The notes: generated from the letters alone by a model not told the origin. Positions 14,506 to 24,128 are shown, counted from the stretch's first letter. The stretch: 25,805 nucleotides of DNA from Anaerolineales bacterium (GCA_016789485.1 JAEURE010000002.1:1-25805), one strand, 5' to 3'. Made by a program: numbers and translations.

Positions 14506-15885
14506 TTAACGGACGAGCAACGAATCTTGATATCCGTGCAACTTGAGTTCGGCATCAATATTTTGGAAGGTGTCACGGACAACGCCGACCACGATCAGCA
14601 AGCCGGAGGATGAGACCAGGAATATGCCGGTTTGCGAACTTGCAGCTGAGAGATTGAATGCACTCAATAACAAACCGAGCAGGAAAGGCATGATCGCAAC
14701 AATGCCAAGGAACAAGGCTCCAACCAAAGTAATGCGCCTTTGAACCGTGCTCAAATACTTTTGAGTGGGGGCACCCGTATGTACGCCTGGAACAGTCGCG
14801 CCGACTTTCTTCAGATTATCACCATAGTTCTGCTGGTCAAACAAAACAGATGTGTAGAAGAAGGTGAAGATAACCACCATGAAGAAATAGATCAGCCAGT
14901 AACCCCAGTTGCTTGTTCCGGTCGCGCCGAAGAAGTTTTGAATTCCAATAAAGAAATCAGCAACAGCGGGGTTTTCGCTTTGGGTGAAGTAACTCGCCAA
15001 AATGGTTGGAAATTGTAAAATCGCGCTTGCAAAAATCAGCGGGATCATACCGGAAAGGTTAACCATCAAAGGTAATGTGCCTTTAACCGGCATGGACATA
15101 CGGCTGCCCATGCGGCGTCCGGGGTACATGACCGGCACATTGCGGCGTCCTTGTTGTACATAAACAATGGCAAAGACCGTCAAGACGATGATTACAATGG
15201 TCAAGACAAGCATGATCCAACGCGTTTCTTCATCAGCAAGTAATGAAGCCAGATTGGACGGCAACTGGGATACGATGCCTGAAAAAATGACCAGAGATAA
15301 ACCCTGACCGCGAATGCCGTACTCTGAAATCAACTCGCCGAGCCAGATGGCAAACATGGTGCCTGCTGTCATGGCTATCAGAACCGTTGTCGATTGCAAC
15401 CATGTTTCGGATGAAAATCCAAAGGGAAGAATTGCCTGACCAATTGACTGGATGGACAGAGAGTTGAAAATATTAATCTGACCGATCGCAGAAAGGGCCG
15501 CCATAGGAACAGCAAGATAATACGTCCATTTTTCCTGCCAGCGGCGCGCTTCGCGGGGATCTTCCTGCATTCTACGCTGCAAGGAAGGGATGATCGGGAT
15601 CAGCAATTGCAGAATAATCTGGGCGGTAATATACGGATACACGCCCATCGACAATAATGAGAAATTTGAAACCGTACCGCCTGAGAGCAAATCGAGGAAG
15701 CCAAGAAAATTTCCCTGGCCCGTGGTTGAATTACGGAACGCAGCAAGGATTTCAAAATTCACGCCAGGAGCGGGCACGTTTGCTGCAAGTCTATAGATCG
15801 CCAAGATGACAAAGGTAATGATCAATTTGCGGCGAATGTCTTCCGACTTCCAGAGGTAACGCCAGCCTGAAAAGGTGGTCTTCAT
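14506..15885 (-). CDS. secY: Protein translocase channel subunit SecY
   Basis: This encodes 459 residues of the SecYEG channel in the cytoplasmic membrane. About ten membrane segments are visible. Family landmarks include IYRLAANVPAPGVNFE in helix 1, the plug-region segment FLDLLSGGTVSNFSLLSMGVYPYITAQI, YGIRGQGLSLVIFSGIV, and the cytosolic loop with YVQQGRRNVPVMYPGRR. AAAGGA lies before ATG 15885. It lies between rplO and adk as in the standard spc operon. Confidence 0.98.
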   Translation of the reverse strand: MKTTFSGWRYLWKSEDIRRKLIITFVILAIYRLAANVPAPGVNFEILAAFRNSTTGQGNFLGFLDLLSGGTVSNFSLLSMGVYPYITAQIILQLLIPIIPSLQRRMQEDPREARRWQEKWTYYLAVPMAALSAIGQINIFNSLSIQSIGQAILPFGFSSETWLQSTTVLIAMTAGTMFAIWLGELISEYGIRGQGLSLVIFSGIVSQLPSNLASLLADEETRWIMLVLTIVIIVLTVFAIVYVQQGRRNVPVMYPGRRMGSRMSMPVKGTLPLMVNLSGMIPLIFASAILQFPTILASYFTQSENPAVADFFIGIQNFFGATGTSNWGYWLIYFFMVVIFTFFYTSVLFDQQNYGDNLKKVGATVPGVHTGAPTQKYLSTVQRRITLVGALFLGIVAIMPFLLGLLLSAFNLSAASSQTGIFLVSSSGLLIVVGVVRDTFQNIDAELKLHGYQDSLLVR

Positions 15886-15907
15886 GCAATGTATCCTTTG
15901 ATGAGGG

Positions 15908-16363
15908 TTAGGCGATCAATTCAACAGTGCCGCCAGCTTTTTCGATCTTTGCCTTAGCGCCTGCGCTGATACGATGTACGCGAACCTTGAGAGCGATGGA
16001 AATCTCTCCGCGACCCAAAACAACTGTCGGGTTGCGTGAATCGCGCAGAAGGTGAGCCTTTTCGAGAGCTTCTGGTGTCACTTCTTCATTGGCTTTAAAA
16101 GCCTGTGAGAGCTGGTCAAGGTTCACTTCATTGAAGAAAACCTGATTCGGGGGGGTAAATCCTTCACCACGAATGAACGGCAAACGGCGGAAGAATGGAA
16201 GGTTGCCGCCCTGACGATAGGCGTGACCACCTTCACCAGAACGGGCCCCCGCGCCTTTGGTACCACGGCCGGCGGTCTTACCCTGCCCTGCCGAAATACC
16301 GCGTCCTACGCGTTTTCGATTCTTTTTTGACCCAACATTGGGTACGAGATCGTGTAGTTTCAT
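15908..16363 (-). CDS. rplO: 50S ribosomal protein L15
   Basis: This encodes 151 residues of L15, a late-assembly large-subunit protein. It begins with MKLHDLVPNVGSKKNRKRVG, has the Gly/Arg-rich RGISAGQGKTAGRGTKG and the phrase GGNLPFFRRLPFIRGEGF, and ends in KIEKAGGTVELI. It is followed by secY after 22 nt and preceded by rpmD after 11 nt. Confidence 0.98.
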   Translation of the reverse strand: MKLHDLVPNVGSKKNRKRVGRGISAGQGKTAGRGTKGAGARSGEGGHAYRQGGNLPFFRRLPFIRGEGFTPPNQVFFNEVNLDQLSQAFKANEEVTPEALEKAHLLRDSRNPTVVLGRGEISIALKVRVHRISAGAKAKIEKAGGTVELIA

Positions 16364-16374
16364 AGTTTAATAAC

Positions 16375-16572
16375 CTACTCTTCGATCTTGAGCAAATGGA
16401 TAATCTTATTCAACATGCCGCGTAATGCGGGTGTATCCTTGTGCTCAACAGTTTGATGTAAACGGCGCAAGCCAAGCGCTTTGACCGTGGCTTTTTGATC
16501 CTTGGGAAACCCAATGTCACTCTTGACCCAGGTCACGCGCAGGATTTTGCCGGAAGTTTCTTTCTTAGGCAT
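16375..16572 (-). CDS. rpmD: 50S ribosomal protein L30
   Basis: This encodes 65 residues of L30. The core [30 protein letters not shown] and [15 protein letters not shown] match the family. The start is ATG 16572, with GGAGG 7 nt upstream. The open frame continues further upstream, but only through the 3' end of rpsE, which it overlaps by 8 nt; this suggests translational coupling. Confidence 0.97.
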   Translation of the reverse strand: MPKKETSGKILRVTWVKSDIGFPKDQKATVKALGLRRLHQTVEHKDTPALRGMLNKIIHLLKIEE

Positions 16573-17113
16573 GTTGCTTCCTCCGCTCCCAGAATGGGAC
16601 CAGTTCATCAGCACGTTTGCCGCGACGAGCAGCTTCAAGAGCCGGTGAACGCAAACCGTCCAACGCGTCGAAGGTCGCCATTACCACATTGAGGACATTT
16701 GCGCTTCCCATCGATTTGGTGAGGATGTCACGTACGCCAGCCACTTCCAAAACAGCACGAACGCCACCTGCAGCGATAACACCTGTACCAACTGAAGCGG
16801 GCTTGAGAAATACTCTTGCGCCAGCAACCTTCCCTAAAGATTCGTGAGGAATGGTTGTGCCTGAGGTGTTTACTACACGCAAGTCCTTGCGAGCACGCTC
16901 AGACGCTTTGCGCATTGCATCCGGAACAGCATTGGCTTTGCCAACACCCATACCGATGGTGCCTTTCTTATCTCCGACAACAACAGTCACGCGAAAGCGA
17001 AAGCGACGACCGCCCTTCACAACTTTTGCAACACGGGCAATTTCGATCACCCGTTCCTCAAAGGCGTCCTGCGTTTCATACTGTTGCTTTTCAGTAAATT
17101 GATTATCTGCCAT
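16565..17113 (-). CDS. rpsE: 30S ribosomal protein S5
   Basis: This encodes 182 residues of S5, a body protein that shapes the mRNA entry and decoding fidelity. It shows [20 protein letters not shown], the loop area linked to spectinomycin sensitivity in other bacteria, then [17 protein letters not shown] and [22 protein letters not shown] 17113 is preferred because GGAG lies 6 nt upstream; the ATG at 17125 lacks one. The last 8 nt overlap rpmD. Confidence 0.98.
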   Translation of the reverse strand: MADNQFTEKQQYETQDAFEERVIEIARVAKVVKGGRRFRFRVTVVVGDKKGTIGMGVGKANAVPDAMRKASERARKDLRVVNTSGTTIPHESLGKVAGARVFLKPASVGTGVIAAGGVRAVLEVAGVRDILTKSMGSANVLNVVMATFDALDGLRSPALEAARRGKRADELVPFWERRKQHA

Positions 17114-17128
17114 ATCTTTCTCCATGTA

Positions 17129-17149
17129 GTAACGGAACTAGTCCGCTAC
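17129..17149 (-). other. Small hairpin between rplR and rpsE
   Basis: GTAGCGGA and TCCGTTAC pair over 8 bp with one G-U and a 5-nt loop (minus strand). It ends about 15 nt before the rpsE start. Purpose unknown. Confidence 0.4.
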
Positions 17150-17157
17150 GGAACATT

Positions 17158-17523
17158 TTAGAATTGCAAGCCACCTTCGCGCGCGCCATCAGCCAAAGCC
17201 TTGACCCGCCCGACATAACGAAAGCCACCACGATCAAACACAACGGAGGAAATCCCCTTGGACTTGGCGCGCTCTGCAACGGCCTGGCCAATCGCCTTCG
17301 CCTGTTCAATTTTCTTCAGGCCTTTCATCTTTTCACGCAGGTCCTTGTCAATGGTTGAAGCAGAGACCAGCGTATTTCCCTGAACATCGTCAATGATCTG
17401 AGCGTAAATTCCGCTGAGACTTTTGAACACATTCAGGCGAGGGCGGCCCGGTGTGCCGGAAACATGCTTGCGAACCCGTATATGACGGCGCTCGCGAGCG
17501 AGAGAACGACTTTTATTAGCCAT
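17158..17523 (-). CDS. rplR: 50S ribosomal protein L18
   Basis: This encodes 121 residues of L18, which binds 5S rRNA with L5 and L25. It shows the basic N-terminus [21 protein letters not shown], the core [15 protein letters not shown], and the C-terminal [21 protein letters not shown], a strong family signature. GGAG precedes ATG 17523. It sits between rplF and rpsE as expected. Confidence 0.98.
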   Translation of the reverse strand: MANKSRSLARERRHIRVRKHVSGTPGRPRLNVFKSLSGIYAQIIDDVQGNTLVSASTIDKDLREKMKGLKKIEQAKAIGQAVAERAKSKGISSVVFDRGGFRYVGRVKALADGAREGGLQF

Positions 17524-17526
17524 GGA

Positions 17527-18075
17527 TTACTTGGCTCCTTTCCCGGCCTTGCCAGCTTTGCGGCGCACGCGTTCGCCCTGGTATCGTATGCCTTTGCCAT
17601 GATACGGCTCGGGGGGACGCACCTTGCGAACATTTGCGGCGATCTGACCGACCAGTTCTTTATCGAAGCCCAACACCTTGATCTGGCGAGTCTTCGCATC
17701 TGTTTCAAACGATACACCCGCCGGTGGTTCCATCTTGACCGGGTGTGAATAACCAACAAACAGGGCGAGTTTCTTTCCGTCCATTTCGGCGCGGTATCCC
17801 ACACCTTCCACTTCCAGAACCACTTCAAAACCCTTGCTAACGCCATGGATCATATTCGCAAGCACAGCGCGTGTAGTGCCATGCAAAGCACGCTCTGCAG
17901 GATCCTCGGAATTGCGGGTGATATTCAACTGATTATTTTCCATCTTGATGCCAATCGATTTGGAAAACTCACGTTGCAATTCACCTTTCGGACCCTTGAC
18001 GCGGATGTTGGAACCCTTCAGTTCCACCTGCACGCCGCTGGGAATATCTACGGGTAAACGACCAATGCGAGACAT
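17527..18075 (-). CDS. rplF: 50S ribosomal protein L6
   Basis: This encodes 182 residues of L6, near the factor-binding site. It begins MSRIGRLPVDIPSGVQVE and ends with the L6 signature RPPEPYHGKGIRYQGERVRRK. The internal duplication typical of L6 (two similar domains, about 1-80 and 80-175) is visible in outline. ATG 18075 has AGGAGG 9 nt upstream; a longer open frame to 18120 overlaps rpsH and is not supported. Confidence 0.98.
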   Translation of the reverse strand: MSRIGRLPVDIPSGVQVELKGSNIRVKGPKGELQREFSKSIGIKMENNQLNITRNSEDPAERALHGTTRAVLANMIHGVSKGFEVVLEVEGVGYRAEMDGKKLALFVGYSHPVKMEPPAGVSFETDAKTRQIKVLGFDKELVGQIAANVRKVRPPEPYHGKGIRYQGERVRRKAGKAGKGAK

Positions 18076-18088
18076 AGTAATAAACCTC

Positions 18089-18502
18089 CTACCACACCTT
18101 GCAGATGATCTCGCCGCCAACGCCCAACTGTCGAGCGCGTACGCCGGTCATAACACCCTTGGGGGTCGAGATAATGGCAACGCCAATACCTGAAAGCACC
18201 CATGGAATGTCCGTCTTTTTGGTGTAGATGCGGCGGCCGGGCTTGCTGACACGTTCCAAGCCTGTAATCACCGCTCGTCGCTGGCGACGTTCGCCAACAT
18301 ACTTAATCTTTACACGCAGGACTTTTTGTCCTTCGTGCTCACCATCGACCACTTCGAATCCCTCGACAAAACCTTCGTCTTTTAGGATCTTGGCGATCTC
18401 CACTTTAATCTTTGAGTTGGGCATTGCAACCTGGGCATGTCCTGCCAGTACAGCATTGCGAATGCGGGTCAACATATCAGCGATCGGATCAGTAAATGAC
18501 AT
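18089..18502 (-). CDS. rpsH: 30S ribosomal protein S8
   Basis: This encodes 137 residues of S8, a central-domain assembly protein and, in E. coli, the repressor of the spc operon. It begins with TDPIADMLTRIRNAVLAGH and ends with the usual SerThrPro-type motif (ISTPKGVMTGVRARQLGVGGEIICKVW). GGAGG lies upstream of ATG 18502. Whether S8 regulates this operon cannot be seen here. Confidence 0.98.
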   Translation of the reverse strand: MSFTDPIADMLTRIRNAVLAGHAQVAMPNSKIKVEIAKILKDEGFVEGFEVVDGEHEGQKVLRVKIKYVGERRQRRAVITGLERVSKPGRRIYTKKTDIPWVLSGIGVAIISTPKGVMTGVRARQLGVGGEIICKVW

Positions 18503-18521
18503 GATCTACCTCCACCTGGGG

Positions 18522-18704
18522 CTACCAGGACGCCTTTACGACGCCGGGGATTTTGCCCGTCAACGCCAGTTCACGGAAGCAAATACGACATAAGCCGAAG
18601 CGGCGGATAAAGCCGCGTGGGCGTCCACAACGCTGACAACGATTTCGCACCTGCACGGCATGTTTGCGGCGCAGTTCACGATATTGCATACATTTCTTTG
18701 CCAT
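18522..18704 (-). CDS. rpsN: 30S ribosomal protein S14, zinc-binding type Z
   Basis: This encodes 60 residues of S14, the short zinc form. Cys23, Cys26, Cys39 and Cys42 form the C-x2-C-x12-C-x2-C site ([20 protein letters not shown]). The end, [22 protein letters not shown], is diagnostic. It lies 3 nt after rplE and before rpsH as in other spc operons. Confidence 0.98.
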   Translation of the reverse strand: MAKKCMQYRELRRKHAVQVRNRCQRCGRPRGFIRRFGLCRICFRELALTGKIPGVVKASW

Positions 18705-18707
18705 AGG

Positions 18708-19259
18708 TTAAGCTTCCTTCTTGCTACTGAACGGCATTCCAAGCAATTTCAATAATGCGCGAGCCTCGTCATCGTTTTGGGCAGAGGTCACAATCGTGAT
18801 CTCCATTCCGCGCAACTTATCAATTTTGTCATACTCGATCTCAGGGAAAACCAACTGATCCTTAAGACCGAGGGTGTAATTTCCACGACCATCAAAAGCA
18901 TTCGCCGAGATGCCGCGGAAATCGCGCACGCGGGGAAGGGCAATATTGACCAAACGGTCAAAGAAAGCCCACATGCGGGGACCACGCAATGTCACTTTGG
19001 CACCGATCAAACGGCCTTCGCGCAGCTTGAAGTTCGCAATGCTCTTGCGGGCCTTCGTCTGCACCGGCTTCTGTGTGGTGATCTGCATCAGGTCTGATGT
19101 AGCGGCGTCAAGGGCCTTGGGATTATCCATTGCCTCGCCAAGACCAATGTTCACAACGATCTTTTCGATGCGCGGAACCTGCATCACGTTCTTCAGACCG
19201 AACGACTTGAACAGGGCCGGGGCCACTTCTTTGTTATAGAGTTCTTGCATTCTGTTCAT
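18708..19259 (-). CDS. rplE: 50S ribosomal protein L5
   Basis: This encodes 183 residues of L5, which carries 5S rRNA into the central protuberance and touches P-site tRNA. It shows [19 protein letters not shown], the TGQKP-like region [22 protein letters not shown], and [32 protein letters not shown] precedes ATG 19259 by 9 nt. Normal length. Confidence 0.98.
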   Translation of the reverse strand: MNRMQELYNKEVAPALFKSFGLKNVMQVPRIEKIVVNIGLGEAMDNPKALDAATSDLMQITTQKPVQTKARKSIANFKLREGRLIGAKVTLRGPRMWAFFDRLVNIALPRVRDFRGISANAFDGRGNYTLGLKDQLVFPEIEYDKIDKLRGMEITIVTSAQNDDEARALLKLLGMPFSSKKEA

Positions 19260-19277
19260 CTTTATTCACTCCACGGC

Positions 19278-19610
19278 CTAGTCAATCGTGGCCTCACAAT
19301 TCTTGCAAACGCGATGCGCCCCTTCATCGTCGCGCTGGACAGCAACGCGTGTGGGCTGACTGCATTTTGGACAAACAAGCATCACGTTCGAGATATTGAT
19401 CGGCCCTTCAAACTGAATGCGACCCGGGTTGATATTGCGTCCCTGCTGGGTCTGCACTTGTTTTTGATGTTTGGTGCGAATATTCACACCCTGCACGACC
19501 ACACGGCGGTCATCCAATATCACGTTGATGACTTCGCCTCTTTTTCCTTTATCCTCGAGACGGCCGCTGATCACTTCCACTGTATCGCCTTTACGAATCT
19601 TAACTTTCAT
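19278..19610 (-). CDS. rplX: 50S ribosomal protein L24 with zinc-ribbon-like C-terminus
   Basis: This encodes 110 residues of L24, an assembly initiator near the tunnel exit. The KOW motif is at the start (IRKGDTVEVISGRLEDKGKRGEV). GPINISNVMLVCPKC leads into four cysteines (Cys80, Cys83, Cys102, Cys105), a likely zinc ribbon that several phyla keep and E. coli lacks. AGGAG lies before ATG 19610. Confidence 0.98.
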   Translation of the reverse strand: MKVKIRKGDTVEVISGRLEDKGKRGEVINVILDDRRVVVQGVNIRTKHQKQVQTQQGRNINPGRIQFEGPINISNVMLVCPKCSQPTRVAVQRDDEGAHRVCKNCEATID

Positions 19611-19619
19611 TCTTTGCTC

Positions 19620-19991
19620 CTACAGCACTTCCGGGGCAAGCGACACGATCTTCATGTAGCCCATGTCGCGCAATTCACGCGCCACCGGCCCAAAGATACG
19701 AGTGCCCCTCGGGTTTTCGCCATCAGCATCCAGAATGACCGCGGCGTTATCATCAAAGCGGATGTATGAACCATCTTCGCGGCGCCATTCCTTCGTGCAG
19801 CGCACAATGACGGCTTTCACAACTTCACTTTTCTTTACAGAACCTTGTGGCGTGGCGGCTTTCACTGTTGCCACAACAATATCACCAATGGAACCGTACT
19901 TGCGGCGAGAGCCACCCAGTACATGAATGACAAGCAGTTCACGTGCGCCGGTATTATCGGCAACTTTTAAACGAGACTCATGCTGAATCAT
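19620..19991 (-). CDS. rplN: 50S ribosomal protein L14
   Basis: This encodes 123 residues of L14, which forms an intersubunit bridge. Typical parts are [49 protein letters not shown], and the end [33 protein letters not shown] precedes ATG 19991. It lies between rpsQ and rplX. Confidence 0.98.
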   Translation of the reverse strand: MIQHESRLKVADNTGARELLVIHVLGGSRRKYGSIGDIVVATVKAATPQGSVKKSEVVKAVIVRCTKEWRREDGSYIRFDDNAAVILDADGENPRGTRIFGPVARELRDMGYMKIVSLAPEVL

Positions 19992-19994
19992 GGT

Positions 19995-20267
19995 TTATTC
20001 TCCCACGCCCTGATCAGCAGTACGCGTTTCGCGCTTCAATACGGACTCAACAGCCCAGCGCTTGTCACGGGACAGAGGGCGGGTTTCAACGATTTGAACC
20101 TCATCACCCATTTGACAGCCGATCTCGTCATGCGCCTTCACACGCATGCTGGAAAACACCACCTTCTTATAGAGAGGGTGACGAAACTTGCGAGTGATCT
20201 CCACCACAACGGTCTTGGTCATTTTATTGCTGGTGACAACACCAGTCATACGACGACGATTGTTCAT
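19995..20267 (-). CDS. rpsQ: 30S ribosomal protein S17
   Basis: This encodes 90 residues of S17, an early-assembly OB-fold protein. It starts with the basic [33 protein letters not shown] and includes the [25 protein letters not shown] signature. Its ATG overlaps the rpmC stop as ATGA, so coupling is likely. Confidence 0.98.
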   Translation of the reverse strand: MNNRRRMTGVVTSNKMTKTVVVEITRKFRHPLYKKVVFSSMRVKAHDEIGCQMGDEVQIVETRPLSRDKRWAVESVLKRETRTADQGVGE

Positions 20268-20485
20268 TTTGCACCTTCCACAGCAGCGGCGCGCTCAGTC
20301 TCGCGCAGAATTGTTTCCATGCGAGCGATATCACGGCGCAAAACTGTCAGTCGGCTAGAGTCAGTCAATTGACCCGTTACCTGCTGGAAGCGCAGCTTCA
20401 TCATCTCATCACGAGCATCCGCCAATTTCGTGCGAATTTCCTCCGCACCCAATTTACGAATTTCTTCCACTTTCATAGCCTTCAT
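20264..20485 (-). CDS. rpmC: 50S ribosomal protein L29
   Basis: This encodes 73 residues of L29, a two-helix protein at the tunnel exit. The core [25 protein letters not shown] and [15 protein letters not shown] match the family. AGGAGGAG lies just before ATG 20485. The gene overlaps rpsQ by 4 nt and follows rplP directly. Confidence 0.97.
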   Translation of the reverse strand: MKAMKVEEIRKLGAEEIRTKLADARDEMMKLRFQQVTGQLTDSSRLTVLRRDIARMETILRETERAAAVEGAK

Positions 20486-20487
20486 AG

Positions 20488-20907
20488 TTATTCTCCTCCT
20501 GTGTGGCGGGCCACAACTTTGGTCTTGATGGAGAATTTATATTGGGCGCTTTTAAGAGCAGCAACCGCAATTTCTTCCGCCAGGCCGCTGACTTCGAACA
20601 TAATGCGACCAGGTTTGACCGGAGCGACATAGTACTCCACATTACCCTTACCGGAACCCATACGGGTTTCGGGTGGTTTATGCGTGAACGGCTTGGCTGG
20701 GAAAATACGGATCCAGATCTTACCGCGACGCTTCATTCCACGGACAATGGTGCGACGAGCCGCCTCAATTTGACGGGCTGTAATCCAGCCCGGTTCCAAC
20801 GCTTGCAGGCCAAACTCACCGAAGGAAATTTCCGCACCGCGGAGAGCTTTTCCTGTCATGCGACCGCGCATCTGCTTGCGCCACTTTACACGTTTAGGCA
20901 TCAACAT
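20488..20907 (-). CDS. rplP: 50S ribosomal protein L16
   Basis: This encodes 139 residues of L16, which positions A-site tRNA. It shows [19 protein letters not shown], the [24 protein letters not shown] stretch, [20 protein letters not shown] and [19 protein letters not shown] is 8 nt before ATG 20907. Normal length. Confidence 0.98.
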   Translation of the reverse strand: MLMPKRVKWRKQMRGRMTGKALRGAEISFGEFGLQALEPGWITARQIEAARRTIVRGMKRRGKIWIRIFPAKPFTHKPPETRMGSGKGNVEYYVAPVKPGRIMFEVSGLAEEIAVAALKSAQYKFSIKTKVVARHTGGE

Positions 20908-20938
20908 ATCAAAAACCTCATTCAGGCAGCATCAACGA

Positions 20939-21688
20939 TTACTCGCTGACGTACACGCCTTCCGTTGCTTCGACTTTTTCTTCAACTTCAGGTGTGGCTT
21001 CGCCCTTATAAATCCAGACCTTAATACCAAGTTGTCCATAGGTGGTTAAGGCTTCCGTAGTGGCGAAATCTAAATTCGCGCGCAAGGTCTGCAAAGGCAC
21101 GCGGCCTTCGCGCAACCACACATCGCGGGACATTTCTGCGCCGCCAAGGCGTCCGCCAACCAAAATCTTGATACCTTCAGCGCCCTGTTTAATCGCCTGC
21201 TGGATGGCGCGTTTCATGGCGCGACGATAGGCAATACGGCGCTCAAGTTGATCGGCGATATTTTTGGCAACCAACATGGCGTCGGTATCGGGGGAAGTGA
21301 TTTCCTTGATATCCAACTCAATCTTCTTGCCAACCAAGGTTTCGAGTGCCTGGCGAATTTTCTTTACGCCTTCACCCTTGCGGCCAATCAAAATGCCGGG
21401 CTTGGCAGTATGAATTGCAATGCGGATCTTCCCGGGAGTTCGTTCTACATCAATGCGGGAGATACCAGCCTTGCCGTCTTTGACAGCATCGGGCATTTGT
21501 TTACGAAGTTGAAGAACCTTCTCATTCGCAGCTGCTCCACCTTTTGAGAGTTTACCAAGCAATAAATTGCGGATGGCAAAATCCTGGTGCAGTTGCTGGC
21601 GGTATGTGCTTCCCTCAGCGAACCAACGTCCGCCCCAAGGTTGGTTGATACCCAGACGAAAACCAATAGGATGTACTTTACGACCCAT
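20939..21688 (-). CDS. rpsC: 30S ribosomal protein S3
   Basis: This encodes 249 residues of S3, which lines the mRNA entry tunnel. It starts MGRKVHPIGFRLGINQPW, has the KH domain with GILIGRKGEGVKKIR at about 90-105, and the C-terminal half LVGGRLGGAEMSRDVWLREGRVPLQTLRANLDF. The C-terminal acidic tail (TPEVEEKVEATEG) varies between bacteria. AAGGAG precedes ATG 21688. Confidence 0.98.
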   Translation of the reverse strand: MGRKVHPIGFRLGINQPWGGRWFAEGSTYRQQLHQDFAIRNLLLGKLSKGGAAANEKVLQLRKQMPDAVKDGKAGISRIDVERTPGKIRIAIHTAKPGILIGRKGEGVKKIRQALETLVGKKIELDIKEITSPDTDAMLVAKNIADQLERRIAYRRAMKRAIQQAIKQGAEGIKILVGGRLGGAEMSRDVWLREGRVPLQTLRANLDFATTEALTTYGQLGIKVWIYKGEATPEVEEKVEATEGVYVSE

Positions 21689-21698
21689 AAAATTCTCC

Positions 21699-22040
21699 TT
21701 AAGCTCCGCGCTCGCGCAATATGACAGTTACGTGTGAAGTGCGGCGTAACAGTGGCTTGAAACGACCACGAGCGCCAAAGCGTCTCCACTTGCGAGTGGG
21801 AGCTTCGTCTGCTGTAATCTTGGCTACATAGAGGTCGTCGCGGCTGACGCCGAAGTTTTCTTCAGCATTGGCCACAGCAGACGCAACCAGTTTTTGCACA
21901 GGCAATGCAGCACGCTTGTTTACGAAGCGAAGGATTTCCAAGGCTTCATTTGCGTTCTTGCCACGGATCAAATCAATGACATAACGTACTTTTTGCGCGG
22001 AGAGCGATAGGTGACGGATTTTTGCTTGAATATCTTGCAT
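21699..22040 (-). CDS. rplV: 50S ribosomal protein L22
   Basis: This encodes 113 residues of L22, whose long beta-hairpin lines the exit tunnel. It shows IRHLSLSAQKVRYVIDLIRGK and the loop area ADEAPTRKWRRFGARGRFKPLLRRTSHVTVIL. AGGAG lies before ATG 22040. It lies between rpsS and rpsC. Confidence 0.98.
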   Translation of the reverse strand: MQDIQAKIRHLSLSAQKVRYVIDLIRGKNANEALEILRFVNKRAALPVQKLVASAVANAEENFGVSRDDLYVAKITADEAPTRKWRRFGARGRFKPLLRRTSHVTVILRERGA

Positions 22041-22051
22041 CTCTCAATCTC

Positions 22052-22324
22052 CTAGGCAGCTTTCTCGCTGGTCTGATGACCGCGGAAGGTACGTGTCGGG
22101 GCGAATTCGCCCAAGCGATGACCGACCATGTTTTCGGTAATGTAGATCGGCACATGGCGGCGTCCATCGTGAACCGCAATGGTATGACCGACCATCTGGG
22201 GGAAAATCACAGAGGCGCGGCTCCAAGTGCGGACGACTTTCTTTTCTTTTTTCTGGTTCATGGCCTCAATACGCTTGAGCAATTTCGGCTCAATGAAAGG
22301 ACCTTTTTTTAATGAACGTGACAT
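22052..22324 (-). CDS. rpsS: 30S ribosomal protein S19
   Basis: This encodes 90 residues of S19, a head protein near A-site tRNA. It begins [20 protein letters not shown] and ends with the conserved [26 protein letters not shown] precedes ATG 22324. Confidence 0.98.
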   Translation of the reverse strand: MSRSLKKGPFIEPKLLKRIEAMNQKKEKKVVRTWSRASVIFPQMVGHTIAVHDGRRHVPIYITENMVGHRLGEFAPTRTFRGHQTSEKAA

Positions 22325-22346
22325 ATATGCGTTCCTCGTCTAATTC

Positions 22347-23183
22347 TTAGCGGCTCGTCTTACTTCGACGGCGCACAATGTACTGATCGGTCTTCTTGTT
22401 GCGGCGGGTCTTCTTGCCGAGTGTGGGTTTACCCCAAGGACTCTTCGGACCTGGAAGACCAATTGGCTGGACACCTTCACCACCACCGTGAGGATGATCG
22501 CGGGGGCTCATCGCGGTACCGCGGACTGTTGGGCGGATACCAAGATGGCGTTTGCGGCCTGCCTTGCCAAGTTTAATGTTGCTATGGTCAAGATTTCCGA
22601 CCTGGCCGATGGTTGCGTAACAAACCTGATGGATAAGGCGAACCTCACCGGAAGGCATGCGGATCTGAGCAAAGTCGCCTTCCTTGGCAAGTAATTGTGC
22701 CGCTCCACCAGCCGAACGAACGAGTTGACCGCCTTTGCCTTCTTTAACCTCAATATTATGGATCAAGGTACCGACTGGGATATTGCTAATCGGAAGAGAG
22801 TTGCCAGGGCGGATCTCAGCATTTGGACCGGAGAGAACAGCATCGCCAACTTTCAAATCCAAGGGAGCAATGATGTAGCGCTTCTCACCATCCGCATAAA
22901 AAAGAAGAGCGAGGCGTGCAGTGCGATTTGGATCGTACTCGATGGCCGCAACTTTGGCGGGAATTCCATGCTTCTCGCGAAGGAAATCCACAATGCGAAT
23001 GAAACGGCGCGCCCCACCACCACGATGGCGGACGGTCACACGACCCTGAGCATTGCGTCCGCCACGATTTACTTTGGCGACAAGCAAAGCACGTTCGGGT
23101 GTGCTCTTCGTAATTTCTTCAAAGGTATAACCAGTCATCCCGCGGGTGCCGGGAGTTACCGGTTTGTATTTTTTAACTGCCAT
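22347..23183 (-). CDS. rplB: 50S ribosomal protein L2
   Basis: This encodes 278 residues of L2, needed for subunit association and the peptidyl transferase centre. Landmarks are [18 protein letters not shown], the SH3-like core [17 protein letters not shown], and the near-universal [17 protein letters not shown] followed by [16 protein letters not shown] 23183 overlaps the rplW stop (TAATG). Confidence 0.98.
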   Translation of the reverse strand: MAVKKYKPVTPGTRGMTGYTFEEITKSTPERALLVAKVNRGGRNAQGRVTVRHRGGGARRFIRIVDFLREKHGIPAKVAAIEYDPNRTARLALLFYADGEKRYIIAPLDLKVGDAVLSGPNAEIRPGNSLPISNIPVGTLIHNIEVKEGKGGQLVRSAGGAAQLLAKEGDFAQIRMPSGEVRLIHQVCYATIGQVGNLDHSNIKLGKAGRKRHLGIRPTVRGTAMSPRDHPHGGGEGVQPIGLPGPKSPWGKPTLGKKTRRNKKTDQYIVRRRSKTSR

Positions 23184-23488
23184 TACTGCACCCCTTCAAA
23201 GATCTCGAGGGGCTTGCTTCCCTCGGCTAGGGTAACGATCGCCTTTTTAAAGGATGGGCGGCGCACCAGCAATCGTCGAGCACGAGTGCGGCGTCCACGC
23301 TTGGCAGGCGCATTGAGGATATTTACACGAGCCACGGTGACATCGAAAAGTGTTTCAATTGCGTCCTTCACCATGGCGCGATTCGCTTCATCAGCGACAA
23401 CAAAAACGTACTGGCTCAGTTTGCCGGATTGATAGCTGGATTTCTCAGTTACCAACGGGCGGATGAGGACATTATAAAGATTGGTCAT
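23183..23488 (-). CDS. rplW: 50S ribosomal protein L23
   Basis: This encodes 101 residues of L23, the docking site for trigger factor and SRP at the exit tunnel. It shows [49 protein letters not shown] and the basic [11 protein letters not shown]. The C-terminus is slightly extended compared with E. coli. Overlaps rplB by one base. Confidence 0.98.
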   Translation of the reverse strand: MTNLYNVLIRPLVTEKSSYQSGKLSQYVFVVADEANRAMVKDAIETLFDVTVARVNILNAPAKRGRRTRARRLLVRRPSFKKAIVTLAEGSKPLEIFEGVQ

Positions 23489-23498
23489 GTCTCTCTCC

Positions 23499-24128
23499 TT
23501 ATCCGAGGTGCGCTACGAGCGCATCAATTGTCTTGATAGGCAAGACAACCTTGTCAAAATTAAGTACGTCACGCACATTCAAATAGCTGGCGAGCAATAC
23601 TTTGGCACTCTCGATGTTATCGGCAGAGCGCATGACAGTGTCATAATTCTGGTCTTTGGCAGGCATCAAAACCAAAACGGTGGATGTACCAACCAAATTA
23701 CCGAGTGTTTCAGCCATCAAGCGGGTCTTGGCTTCCTTGAGATCGAGTTCTTCTACGACCACAATGGATGCTTCCGCGGCTTTTACAGACAATGCAGATC
23801 GAAGTGCAGCCTGGCGCATCTTCTTGGGCATGCGCTGTTCATAACTGCGGGGATGAGGCGTGTGGATGCGACCACCGCCAACCCATTGCGCCGCATTCGT
23901 GGACCCCTGGCGGGCTCGGCCGGTCCCCTTCTGTTTCCAAGGCTTTCGGCCGCCACCGGCAACCTCACCACGAACTTTCGTTTCATGGGTACCCAGACGG
24001 GCATTTGCCATCTGGCGCACATAAGCCTGGTGCATCAGATCTACATTTACAGGGGCTTCAAACAAATTCGCAGGCAATTCAACCTCGCGAACTTTCTTGC
24101 CCTTCAAATCAAGAACATCTACTTTCAT
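23499..24128 (-). CDS. rplD: 50S ribosomal protein L4
   Basis: This encodes 209 residues of L4, a tunnel-constriction protein that in E. coli also represses the S10 operon. It shows LFEAPVNVDLMHQAYVRQM, the tunnel loop EVAGGGRKPWKQKGTGRARQGS, and GGGRIHTPHPRSYEQRMPKKMRQAALRSALS. GGAG lies upstream of ATG 24128. L4 is a natural candidate ligand for the structured gap upstream of rplC, but this is speculation. Confidence 0.98.
   Translation of the reverse strand: MKVDVLDLKGKKVREVELPANLFEAPVNVDLMHQAYVRQMANARLGTHETKVRGEVAGGGRKPWKQKGTGRARQGSTNAAQWVGGGRIHTPHPRSYEQRMPKKMRQAALRSALSVKAAEASIVVVEELDLKEAKTRLMAETLGNLVGTSTVLVLMPAKDQNYDTVMRSADNIESAKVLLASYLNVRDVLNFDKVVLPIKTIDALVAHLG

Noticed and set aside
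13516..14613. 365-codon plus-strand frame opposite map, adk and the secY end
   Set aside because: It covers three well identified genes on the other strand and crosses their boundaries, and its translation resembles no family.
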